This document shows, one piece after another, positions 1-6,533 of a DNA stretch of 13,158 nt. Position numbers and translations under genes: made by a program. The notes under the pieces are model-generated. The model was not told the DNA's origin, searched no databases, and saw only the letters and a program-made list of their open reading frames with translations. Position 1 is the first letter of the stretch; the number at the start of each line of letters is the position of its first letter. Origin of the DNA: VRUE01 sp036524775 (lineage in GTDB: Bacteria > Actinomycetota > Thermoleophilia > Solirubrobacterales > 70-9); NCBI GenBank assembly GCA_036524775.1, contig DATDBO010000052.1, forward strand, positions 1 to 13,158, in the 5' to 3' direction.

Positions 1-715
1 TCACCTCGTCGAAGACGAGCAGCGCGCCGGCGTCGCGCGTGGCGTCGCGGAGGAGCTCGAGGAAGCCGTCCTCCGCGGGGACGACGCCCATGTTGGCGGG
101 CAACGGCTCGGCGAGCACCGCGGCGACCGGGTGGTCGGCGAGTGCGCGGGAAACCGCCTCGCGATCGTTCCAGGGGACGACCACGGTGCCTGCCGCCTGC
201 GCCGCCGTGACCCCGGGGGTCGCCGGCACGGCGAGCGTCGCCAGGCCCGATCCGGCGTCGGCGAGCAGGCCGTCGGAGTGGCCGTGGTAGGCGCCGGCGA
301 ACTTGACCACGACCTCGCGCCCGGTGACGGCGCGGGCGAGCCGCACGGCCCCCATCGCCGCCTCGGTGCCGGAGCTGGTCATGCGCAGCATCTCGACCGA
401 GGGGACGCGGCCGGCGACCTCCTCGGCCAGCTCGACCTCGGCCTCGGTCGCGGCGCCGTAGCTGGTCCCGCGCGCGGCGGCATCGCCGACGGCGGCGACC
501 ACGTCGGGGTGGGCGTGGCCGAGGATCAGCGGGCCCCAGGAGCAGACCCAGTCGACGTAGCGGTTGCCGTCGACGTCGACCAGCTCGCAGCCCTCGCCGC
601 GCTCGACGAAGATCGGCTCGCGGTCGATCTGCCGCATCGCCCGCACCGGGCTGTTCACACCGCCCGGTAGGACCCGCAGTGCCCGCTCGTACAGCTCCGA
701 GCTACGAGTGTTCAG
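1..715 (-). CDS. hemL: Glutamate-1-semialdehyde 2,1-aminomutase, 5' part (runs off left edge)
   Basis: This PLP enzyme converts glutamate-1-semialdehyde to 5-aminolevulinate in the cytosol, the last step of the C5 route to tetrapyrroles. The visible 238 residues show the N-terminal motif LPGGVNSPVRAM (residues 16-27), the PLP-phosphate region SSGTEAAMGAVRLAR, the YHGH and GSGLAT segments, and LLVFDEV just before the edge, where Asp236 should pair with the PLP pyridine nitrogen. The catalytic lysine lies beyond the window. The reading frame has no ATG, GTG or TTG near the expected N-terminus. The best start is CTG at 715-713, giving NTRSSELYERAL, the usual HemL beginning. It overlaps the stop of the preceding gene by 14 bases, so translational coupling is likely. 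The family call is very sure; the start codon is inferred. Confidence 0.93.
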   Translation of the reverse strand, partial: MNTRSSELYERALRVLPGGVNSPVRAMRQIDREPIFVERGEGCELVDVDGNRYVDWVCSWGPLILGHAHPDVVAAVGDAAARGTSYGAATEAEVELAEEVAGRVPSVEMLRMTSSGTEAAMGAVRLARAVTGREVVVKFAGAYHGHSDGLLADAGSGLATLAVPATPGVTAAQAAGTVVVPWNDREAVSRALADHPVAAVLAEPLPANMGVVPAEDGFLELLRDATRDAGALLVFDEV

Positions 716-1784
716 CTTCCCACCGCGCGTAGTCGTCGGTGAAGTAGTGCAGGCGGATCTTCTTGTACTCGGTCGAGGAGTAGAGCGTGGCGCGGTCGTC
801 GAAACCCATGCCGCACTCGGCGGCGATCGAGTCGAGGATCGCGTCGCACTCTTCCTTGGAGCGGCCGTGGGCCATGGTGAAGACGCTGTAGGGCCAGTCC
901 TCGTAGGTCGGCCGCTGGTAGCAGTGGGAGATGCCGCGGAAGGAGGCCATCCGCAGGCCGGTCTCGAGGATCTCCCCCTCGGGCACCTTCCAGACGCCCA
1001 TCCCGTTGGCCGAGAAGCCGGCGCGACGGTGGTAGAGGATCGCCGCGACGCGGCGCAGCAGCTTGCGGTCGACCATCCCACGCAAGCGCTCGAGCAGCTC
1101 CTCGGTCGCGATGCCGAGCTCGGCCGCTGCGGCGTCGTAGGGTCGCTCGACCGCCTCCATCGGTCCCTGCATCGCCCGGATCGTCACGACGTCGTCCTCG
1201 TCGTAGGGCTGTCGCTCCAGCTCGCGCGGGGGCGCCGCCTCGACCGCGGCGGCGAGCGCCTCGGTGCCCTTCTCCATCTCCAGGTTCATGTTGATCTTGA
1301 ACAGGGTCAGGGTGGGCAGCTGGCGCATCGACTCGGCGCCGGTCTGCCGCATCAGCGCCTCCAGCGTGCCGTCCATGCCCAGCTCCGAGTCGGGCGGCAC
1401 GGCGATCGTGAACCAGAGGTTGAAGTCGTGGGTGCGCAGGTAGTTGTGCGAGACGCCCGGGTGGGCGTTGACCGCCGCCGCGGCGCGCTGGGGGTGCTCT
1501 GCGTCGACTTTGGCGGCGACCAGCATCGAGTCGTAGCCGAGCGCGCGGGTGTCGAAGATCGGCGTGATCTCGCGGATGATCCGCCCCTCGAGCAGGCGGC
1601 GGGTGCGCGCGAGGACGTCGTCCAGCTCCAGCTCGGCCTCTGAAGCGAGCAGGGCGAAGGGCTCGGGGTCGAGCGGGAAGCTCGACTGCAGCAGGTTCAT
1701 CAGCCGCTTGTCGGTTTCGTCGAGCGGGATCGCCGCCCCGTCCCTGCGCGAGCGCGCCTTTGACTGCGGGACCTTCACAGCCAT
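702..1784 (-). CDS. Fused two-domain siroheme decarboxylase (AhbA-AhbB / NirD-NirL type, AsnC/Lrp fold)
   Basis: The 360-residue protein holds two tandem AsnC/Lrp-like units. Unit 1 has a winged-helix part (about 21-72) and an alpha/beta part (74-165) with FDTRALGYDS and VSHNYLRTHDFNLWFT (His113-Tyr115). Unit 2 has a helix-turn-helix part (about 195-245), RRVAAILYHRRAGFSANG, then GISHCYQRPTYEDWPYSVFT (His287-Tyr289), and ends near STEYKKIRLHYF. These His-Tyr and terminal motifs mark sirohaem decarboxylases of the haem d1 (NirDLGH) and alternative haem (AhbA/B) pathways, which remove the two acetate carboxyl groups of sirohaem. Such proteins are often annotated as AsnC regulators. The gene sits between hemB and hemL, overlaps hemB by 10 bases and has a clear GGAGG at 1792-1796. 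Both halves keep the motif histidine, so both may be active. A purely regulatory role is the less likely alternative. Confidence 0.85.
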   Translation of the reverse strand: MAVKVPQSKARSRRDGAAIPLDETDKRLMNLLQSSFPLDPEPFALLASEAELELDDVLARTRRLLEGRIIREITPIFDTRALGYDSMLVAAKVDAEHPQRAAAAVNAHPGVSHNYLRTHDFNLWFTIAVPPDSELGMDGTLEALMRQTGAESMRQLPTLTLFKINMNLEMEKGTEALAAAVEAAPPRELERQPYDEDDVVTIRAMQGPMEAVERPYDAAAAELGIATEELLERLRGMVDRKLLRRVAAILYHRRAGFSANGMGVWKVPEGEILETGLRMASFRGISHCYQRPTYEDWPYSVFTMAHGRSKEECDAILDSIAAECGMGFDDRATLYSSTEYKKIRLHYFTDDYARWEAEHS

Positions 1785-2743
1785 CCGGCTGCCTCCTTCG
1801 CGTAGTAGGTGGCGATCGCGTCGGCGCCTGCGCGGCGGATCGAGGTCAGCGTCTCGAGCACCGCTTGGCGCTCGTCGATCCAGCCGTTGGCGGCTGCCGC
1901 CTTCAGCATCGAGTACTCGCCGGAGACATGGTATGCGGCAACGGGCGCCCCGGTCTCCTCCTTCACCCGCCGCACGACGTCCAGGTACGGGACCGCGGGC
2001 TTGACCATCAGCATGTCGGCGCCCTCTTCGAGGTCGAGCTTCGCCTCGCGCACCGCCTCGGCGGCGTTGGCGGGGTCGAGCTGATAGCCGCGCCTGTCGC
2101 CGAACTCGGGGGTCGACTCGGCGGCGTCGCGGAAGGGGCCGTAGAAGGCGGAGGCGTACTTGGCGCTGTAGGCGACGATCGGGGTGCCGGCGTGGCCCTC
2201 CTCGTCGAGCTGCCCGCGGATCGCGCCGACCCGGCCGTCCATCATGTCGCTAGGCGCCACCGCGTCGGCGCCGGCCTCGGCGTGGGAGATGGCGGTTTTG
2301 GCCAGCAGCTCGACCGTAAGGTCGTTGTCGACCTCGCCGTCGCGGACGAAGCCGCAGTGGCCGTGCGAGGTGTAGGCGCACAGACACACGTCGGTGATCA
2401 CGGTCAGCTCGGGGTGGGCCTCCTTCAGCGCCCGCACCGCCATCTGCACGACGCCCTCGTCGTCGTAGGCGCCCGAGCCGGTCTCGTCCTTGTCGGCGGG
2501 GACGCCGAAGAGGAGCACGGCGCCGATCCCGGCGGCGGCGACCTCGGTCGCCTCGGCGACCAGCTCGGAGATGGAGAAGCGCTCGACGCCGGGCATCGCC
2601 GGGACCTCCTCGCGCACCCCCTCGCCGGCGACGACGAAGAGCGGCTGGATCAGGTCGGCCGGGCTCAGCTCGGTCTCGCGGATGAGGCCACGCAGGGTCT
2701 CGCTGCGGCGCATGCGGCGCATGCGGGTGCTTGGGAAAGGCAT
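1775..2743 (-). CDS. hemB: Porphobilinogen synthase (delta-aminolevulinic acid dehydratase), zinc type
   Basis: The enzyme condenses two 5-aminolevulinate molecules into porphobilinogen in the cytosol, the step after HemL. At 322 residues it has the usual bacterial length. The zinc-site cluster DVCLCAYTSHGHCG supplies Cys120, Cys122 and Cys130, marking a zinc-dependent rather than magnesium-only enzyme. Lys195 (in YSAKYASAFYGPFRDA) and Lys248 (in MLMVKPAVPYLD) are the two Schiff-base lysines. The flexible-lid region and VSGEYSMLKAAAANGW are present. The start MPFPSTRMRRMRRSE matches the family N-terminus. It is the first gene of the minus-strand hemB-decarboxylase-hemL operon, with a TAGAAT box 8 bases before the ATG and no Shine-Dalgarno, so a leaderless transcript is likely. 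A large inverted-repeat element begins 17 bases upstream of the ATG. Confidence 0.97.
   Translation of the reverse strand: MPFPSTRMRRMRRSETLRGLIRETELSPADLIQPLFVVAGEGVREEVPAMPGVERFSISELVAEATEVAAAGIGAVLLFGVPADKDETGSGAYDDEGVVQMAVRALKEAHPELTVITDVCLCAYTSHGHCGFVRDGEVDNDLTVELLAKTAISHAEAGADAVAPSDMMDGRVGAIRGQLDEEGHAGTPIVAYSAKYASAFYGPFRDAAESTPEFGDRRGYQLDPANAAEAVREAKLDLEEGADMLMVKPAVPYLDVVRRVKEETGAPVAAYHVSGEYSMLKAAAANGWIDERQAVLETLTSIRRAGADAIATYYAKEAAGWL
1792..1796 (-). promoter_or_regulatory. Shine-Dalgarno of the siroheme decarboxylase gene
   Basis: On the minus strand the order is GGAGG, 7 bases, then ATG (1784-1782). The site lies inside the 3' end of hemB, so it decides this start and fits translation of an internal gene within a polycistronic message. 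Confidence 0.75.
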
Positions 2744-2751
2744 TGGGGGCG

Positions 2752-2757
2752 ATTCTA
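2752..2757 (-). promoter_or_regulatory. Putative -10 box of hemB (leaderless)
   Basis: The minus strand reads TAGAAT, 8 bases, ATG. Transcription would start at or next to the start codon. No convincing -35 hexamer was seen; at a 17-bp spacing it would fall in the left arm of the inverted repeat at 2761-2780. Confidence 0.5.
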
Positions 2758-2760
2758 GGG

Positions 2761-2897
2761 GGAGGGGTTGGGTGGCCTCCGCCTGTGCCTATGTTCGCTC
2801 GCTCCGCTCGCTCACTATGTCTGAGCGGCTTCGCCGCCGGGATCACCCGCCGGGGCGCCGCTTCGCGAGGCACATTCGGAGGCCACCCAACCCCTCC
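2761..2897 (+). repeat. Dispersed structured repeat, copy E1: 20-bp perfect inverted repeat closing a palindromic core
   Basis: The left arm GGAGGGGTTGGGTGGCCTCC (2761-2780) is perfectly complementary to 2878-2897. After a 3x3 mismatch the structure continues with TGTGCC (2784-2789) pairing GGCACA (2869-2874). Inside are a CGCTC-rich stretch holding GCTCGCTC twice (2796-2812), a small hairpin GCGGC-TTC-GCCGC (2825-2837) and a second one around CGC-TTC-GCG. The core 2825-2877 aligns with copy E2 at 9278-9403 in the opposite orientation. The element fills most of the hemB/ABC-ATPase divergent intergenic region, between the two predicted -10 boxes, so it is probably not part of either message. 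No transposase and no clear target-site duplication were seen. Confidence 0.85.
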
Positions 2898-2936
2898 TCA
2901 CAAGCCGTATCTAATATCCGCTCAAGATCGGGCCAG

Positions 2937-2942
2937 TACCGT
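2937..2942 (+). promoter_or_regulatory. Putative -10 box of the ABC transporter operon (leaderless)
   Basis: TACCGT lies 7 bases before the GTG start at 2950, the same geometry as the other first genes of transcription units here. No Shine-Dalgarno precedes the GTG. A second AT-rich candidate, TAATAT at 2912-2917, would instead give a leader of about 26 bases. Confidence 0.4.
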
Positions 2943-2949
2943 CTCCGGC

Positions 2950-3654
2950 GTGGAGGCGCGGGGACTGGTCAAGCGATATGGGGAGCGGGAAGCACTCAGG
3001 GGAGTTGACTTCTCCGCAGCTCCGGGAGAGCTGGTGGGGGTGATTGGCCCGAACGGAGCCGGCAAGACCACGCTCCTTTCGATACTTGCGGGGACGGTCA
3101 GGCCGGACGCGGGTGAGGTTTCGTCGCCCAACGGCAATGTCGGCTGGGTGCCGCAGCAGGCTGCCCTGTATCGGCGGTTGACCGTCGAGGAGAATTTGTT
3201 GCTGTTCGCGCGGCTGGAGAAGCGTGAGGAACCTCGGGCGGCGGTGGAGGAGATGCTCACGCTGACCGGGCTGGAGGAGCGGCGGGGGGAGTTGGTCGCG
3301 CGGCTCTCCGGGGGGAACCAGCAGCGGGTGAACATTGCGATCGGGCTCCTGGCTCGACCTGCCGTACTGCTGTTGGACGAGCCCAGCGTCGGCCTGGATC
3401 CACGGCAACGGGCGCGCTTGTGGGAGTTCGTCGCCGGCCTCGCCGGTGGCGGCACCAGCGTCGTCTTCTCGACCCACGACATCCAGGAGGCCGAGCGCTA
3501 CGGGCGGCGGCTGCTCGTCCTCGCCGACGGCGAGAGCCTCTTCGACGGCTCCGCCGAGGAGCTGCGCGAGGCCGTCCGCGGCGAGGCGCCGGAGGCCGCC
3601 GGTAGCGACTTCGAGACCGCCTTCGTCGCCTTCCTCCACCACCGGGGCCACTAG
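2950..3654 (+). CDS. ABC transporter ATP-binding protein
   Basis: This is the ATPase of a two-gene ABC exporter, 234 residues from the GTG at 2950. It shows Walker A GPNGAGKT (33-40), a Q-loop VPQQ (67-70), the signature LSGGNQQR (119-126), Walker B VLLLDEP with Asp143-Glu144, the D-loop GLDP and the H-loop His176 in FSTHDIQEAE, so it should hydrolyse ATP. The open frame extends upstream to 2731 through the inverted-repeat element, but that part resembles no ABC domain. The GTG sits exactly where the fold begins (VEARGLVKRYG) and follows a -10-like box. The permease begins 3 bases after the stop, so the two are co-transcribed. Closest in type are ABC-2 drug, lipid or polymer exporters. The substrate cannot be read from the sequence. 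Confidence 0.93.
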   Translation: MEARGLVKRYGEREALRGVDFSAAPGELVGVIGPNGAGKTTLLSILAGTVRPDAGEVSSPNGNVGWVPQQAALYRRLTVEENLLLFARLEKREEPRAAVEEMLTLTGLEERRGELVARLSGGNQQRVNIAIGLLARPAVLLLDEPSVGLDPRQRARLWEFVAGLAGGGTSVVFSTHDIQEAERYGRRLLVLADGESLFDGSAEELREAVRGEAPEAAGSDFETAFVAFLHHRGH

Positions 3655-3657
3655 GCG

Positions 3658-5007
3658 ATGCGCTGGCTGCTGCTCAAGGACCTGCAGATCCTCCGCCGCT
3701 CGCCGCTGCAGGCCGCGCTGCTGGTCGCCTGGCCGGTGCTGATCGCACTCCTGATCGGCTTCGCGATCTCGCGCGACCCGGGCAAGCCCCAGGTGGCGTT
3801 CCTCAACGAGATCCCGCCCGGCTCGCGGCTCGCGGCCGGCAACGGCAGGCTGCCCGCGGTCGGCGTCAACGAGCAGATCTGCCGGCGGGTCGAGTGCGTC
3901 GACGTGGCGAGCCGGGCGGCGGCCGAAGCGAAGGTCCGCGAGGGCGACGTGCTGGCGGCGCTGATCCTGCCCGCCGACCTGATCGACCGCTTCAACTCGC
4001 TGGGGACGCCGACCCCCGAGACGCCGGAAGTCGATGTGATCGTCAATGAAGAGGACCCGGTCAAGGCACGGCTGGTCGACGACCGGATCAAGGTCCTGCT
4101 GGCGGAAGCGAACACCTTCATCGCCCGCCAGATCGCCGCCGAAGGCAGCCGCTATCTCGGCTTGGTCGTCGACGGGGGCAAGGTCGACGTGCTCGGCACG
4201 CGGGTCGGGATCCTCGGCCTGCGCAATGCCGCGGCCATCCTGCGATCGCTGCGGCCGGCGGTGCCGGCGGCGCTGCACGACGAGCTCGACCGCGTGATCC
4301 GCTTCGCCACGCTCGCCCGCGACAACCTCGGCGCCACCGCGCCCTTGATCGACCGGCTGGCGCAGCCGATCGTCGTCGACAGGCAATCGGTCAGCGCGCC
4401 GACGCCGCCGCTGGACGTCTTCGCGATCGCCGTCGCCGCGACGCTGACGCTGACCTTCGTCACCCTGCTTCTCGTCGCCGGGTCGCTGGCTCTGGAGCGC
4501 GAGGAGAACACCTTCCCGCGGCTCACCGGCGGGCTCGTCTCGCGCGCGGCGCTGCTCGGCGAGAAGGTCGGGTTGGGGATGGCGGTGGGCCTGGTCGTGA
4601 CCCTGCTGATGCTGGCCGGAGTGGGGCTGTTCGTCTCGCTCGAGTGGGAGCGCTTCGGCCTCTGGCCGGCGGCGATCCTCGCCGGAGCGGCCGGGCTCGG
4701 GGCGGCCGGGGCGGCGTTGGGCGCGGCGGCGCGCGACGTGCGCTCGGTCTCGCTGCTCGCCTTCATGGTCTCGCTGCCCGTGGCGCTGCTCTCGCTCGTT
4801 CCCTCGGGCGCGGTAGGGGACACCCTCTACGACGCGATCCGACTGGTCACGGCGCTCTTCCCCTTCAAGCCGACGCTGCAGGCGATGACCGCGGCGCTCG
4901 ACTCGACCGGGCCCGGGATCGGCGGTCCGCTGCTGCACCTGGCGGCGCTCACCCTCGCCTATCTGGCGATCGCCCGCCTCGCCCTGCGCCGCTTCGCGGC
5001 GGTCTGA
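3658..5007 (+). CDS. ABC-2 type transporter permease
   Basis: A 449-residue membrane protein partnering the ATPase just upstream. One N-terminal membrane helix (about 18-38, AALLVAWPVLIALLIGFAIS) is followed by a large soluble domain (about 40-245). A block of five or so helices then runs to the end, including about 253-280, 300-330, 337-360, 365-385 and 425-443. This is the ABC2_membrane_3 / YhgE-like layout, in which the soluble loop lies outside the membrane. A hydrophilic LEREENTFPRLTGG segment between helices is typical of the coupling region of ABC-2 exporters. There is no strong Shine-Dalgarno; the 3-base gap suggests coupled translation. It ends 22 bases before the convergent Vps62-domain gene. 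Export is likely; the substrate is unknown. Confidence 0.88.
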   Translation: MRWLLLKDLQILRRSPLQAALLVAWPVLIALLIGFAISRDPGKPQVAFLNEIPPGSRLAAGNGRLPAVGVNEQICRRVECVDVASRAAAEAKVREGDVLAALILPADLIDRFNSLGTPTPETPEVDVIVNEEDPVKARLVDDRIKVLLAEANTFIARQIAAEGSRYLGLVVDGGKVDVLGTRVGILGLRNAAAILRSLRPAVPAALHDELDRVIRFATLARDNLGATAPLIDRLAQPIVVDRQSVSAPTPPLDVFAIAVAATLTLTFVTLLLVAGSLALEREENTFPRLTGGLVSRAALLGEKVGLGMAVGLVVTLLMLAGVGLFVSLEWERFGLWPAAILAGAAGLGAAGAALGAAARDVRSVSLLAFMVSLPVALLSLVPSGAVGDTLYDAIRLVTALFPFKPTLQAMTAALDSTGPGIGGPLLHLAALTLAYLAIARLALRRFAAV

Positions 5008-5029
5008 GCCTCACCCCCGCTCCGCCCGG

Positions 5030-5743
5030 TCAGAGCTGATGCCGGGCCTTGCCGTGGTAGCGGTGCGGCTTGTGCCAGCGGTCGCCCTGGCTCGCGGGGG
5101 AGTCCGGCGAGTGGCCCTGGCCGCGCGAGTTGCCCCACTGTCCCGGCCAGCTCGCCCACGTCCCGAACTCGCGCCATTCGAGGTCGTCCAGGCGGGCGCC
5201 CTTTCCGTCGCCGTCATCGCCGACCTCGGGAAGCTGGTTCACCCGCTTGAAGTAATTCGCGTGCGAGCCGAGCGCCACGTAGACGACCGGCCTGCCCTCC
5301 TCTTTCTCGATCTCCCACCACATCCTCGACCCACCGGAGCGGTGCTGCGACGTGGTCATGCAGACGGGTTGGTCCCCGGCGTAGCCGACCTGAACGAACT
5401 CCCAGTCGCCCTCGTGGTTGCCGGTGACCACGACCTTCTTCGGGTTGTAGAGGTACCAGAGCCAGTACTGGACCCAGGTGAGGCCGCCGCCCTCGATCGA
5501 GCGGCGGTATCCGACGCCGCCGAACTCCCTCTGCATCCCCGCCTCGTAGCTGCGCGGGTCGGGTGGGAGGTTCATCCAGCCGCCGTCGGCCGGGAGATCG
5601 TCGAGGGCGACGCGGCCCCCGTCGGAGTCGTCGGGATTGACGATCTCGGCGCCAAGAGCCTCGACGCTCTCGACCGCGACCGGCATGAATTCCTCGCGCG
5701 AGTCGAAGACGAAGATCGGTATCTGCCCATCACCCGGAGCCAC
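5030..5743 (-). CDS. Vps62-domain (DUF946-like) protein
   Basis: The protein is 237 residues from the GTG at 5743. It carries the signature of the Vps62-related family, best known from fungi and plants and also found in bacteria: WVQYWLWYLYN, then NHEGDWEFVQV, TSQHRSGG, and PVVYVALGSHANYF. The conserved acidic and histidine residues suggest a metal-binding or hydrolytic core, but no biochemical role is established. No signal peptide or membrane helix is visible. The start is uncertain. The GTG gives an N-terminus (PIFVFDSREEFMPVAVE) like the family opening, and extending further would run into the divergent phosphoesterase gene 19 bases away. An ATG at FMPVAV is the alternative. Neither has a Shine-Dalgarno or a good TANNNT box. 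The C-terminal 35 residues are polar and rich in Gly, Ser and His. Confidence 0.8.
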   Translation of the reverse strand: MAPGDGQIPIFVFDSREEFMPVAVESVEALGAEIVNPDDSDGGRVALDDLPADGGWMNLPPDPRSYEAGMQREFGGVGYRRSIEGGGLTWVQYWLWYLYNPKKVVVTGNHEGDWEFVQVGYAGDQPVCMTTSQHRSGGSRMWWEIEKEEGRPVVYVALGSHANYFKRVNQLPEVGDDGDGKGARLDDLEWREFGTWASWPGQWGNSRGQGHSPDSPASQGDRWHKPHRYHGKARHQL

Positions 5744-5749
5744 GCGGGA

Positions 5750-5755
5750 TAGGGT
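5750..5755 (+). promoter_or_regulatory. Putative -10 box of the YmdB-like gene (leaderless)
   Basis: TAGGGT is followed by 7 bases and the ATG at 5763. The whole space between this gene and the divergent Vps62-domain gene is only 19 bases, so the -35 region would lie inside the neighbour's coding sequence. Confidence 0.45.
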
Positions 5756-5762
5756 CCCAGAG

Positions 5763-6533
5763 ATGCGGGTTCTGTTCATCGGCGACGTCGTCGGCAAACC
5801 GGGCAGGCGGGGGCTGGCGGCGGCGATGCCGGAGCTGCGCGAGCGGCACGCGCCGGACTTCACGATCGTCAACGGCGAGAACTCGGCCGGGGGGATGGGG
5901 ATCACCGAGAAGACGGCCGGCGCCCTCTTCGAGGCGGGCGCCGACGTGATCACCACCGGCAACCACGTCTACCGGCACCGCGAGGCCTACGAGTTCCTCG
6001 ATCGCGCCGAGCGAGTGATCCGGCCCGCCAACTACCCACATGCGAACCCCGGCAGGGGTCACGTCGTCGTCGAGGCGGGCGGGATGCGGATCGGCGTCGT
6101 CAACCTCAGCGGCGCGATCGGGCTCCAGGTCGCCCGCCTGCCGTTCCACGAGGTCGACGCGATCCTCGAGCGGATCGAGGCCGACTGCGTCATCGTCGAC
6201 TTCCACGCCGAAGTGAGCAGCGAGAAGGTCGCAATCGGGTGGCACCTCGACGGCCGCGTCGCCGCCGTCTTCGGCACCCACACCCACGTGCCGACCGCCG
6301 ACGCACGCGTGCTGCCAGGCGGAACCGCCTTCATCTCCGACGTCGGCATGACCGGCTCGCGCACCAGCGTGCTCGGGGTCAAACCTGAGCAGGTGCTGGA
6401 AGCGATGAAGACTCAGATGCCGGTCCGCTTCGAGACGGCGGAGGAGGACGTCTGGGTGATGGGTGCCGTGGTCGAGGTGAACAAGCGGGGGCTGGCTGAC
6501 TCGATCGAGCAGATCATGGTTCCCGCTCCCTAG
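5763..6533 (+). CDS. ymdB: YmdB-type metallophosphoesterase (TIGR00282 family)
   Basis: A 256-residue member of the calcineurin-like TIGR00282 family, whose Bacillus member YmdB is a 2',3'-cyclic-nucleotide 2'-phosphodiesterase affecting biofilm and motility. All dinuclear-metal ligands are in family register: Asp8 (IGDVVGKPGR), Glu39-Asn40 (NGENSAGGMGI), Asn67-His68 (TTGNHVY), His148 (VDFHAEVSSEK), and His173 and His175 (GTHTHVPTAD). The protein begins directly with MRVLFIGD and has no signal peptide, so it acts in the cytosol. The frame is open further upstream, but the ATG at 5763 gives the exact family N-terminus and follows a TAGGGT box. In many bacteria the gene lies near rny/recA; here it stands alone. 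Its stop codon overlaps the stop of the convergent Fic gene in a shared CTAG. Confidence 0.93.
   Translation: MRVLFIGDVVGKPGRRGLAAAMPELRERHAPDFTIVNGENSAGGMGITEKTAGALFEAGADVITTGNHVYRHREAYEFLDRAERVIRPANYPHANPGRGHVVVEAGGMRIGVVNLSGAIGLQVARLPFHEVDAILERIEADCVIVDFHAEVSSEKVAIGWHLDGRVAAVFGTHTHVPTADARVLPGGTAFISDVGMTGSRTSVLGVKPEQVLEAMKTQMPVRFETAEEDVWVMGAVVEVNKRGLADSIEQIMVPAP

Noticed and set aside
564..1643. A 359-codon plus-strand open frame opposite the siroheme decarboxylase and hemL
   Set aside because: It is a repetitive Arg/Gly/Val/Leu product with no motif, while the minus strand has convincing enzymes. It is a GC-rich shadow.
2911..4938. A 675-codon open frame on the minus strand, antisense to the ABC transporter genes
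   Set aside because: Its translation is Arg/Asp/Gln-rich low complexity without any domain, and the plus strand carries complete ABC motifs. It is a side effect of high GC content.
4987..5001. Hairpin CGCCGC-TTC-GCGGCG at the 3' end of the permease gene, resembling a terminator or a third copy of the repeat core
   Set aside because: It has no T-run after it, encodes the C-terminal RRFAAV in frame, and shares only about 15 bases with the E2 core, with no flanking arms.
6530..6533. Both stop codons of ymdB-like and fic in one CTAG palindrome
   Set aside because: It is true in the sequence but common for convergent neighbours in compact genomes, so it is noted and not counted as a finding.
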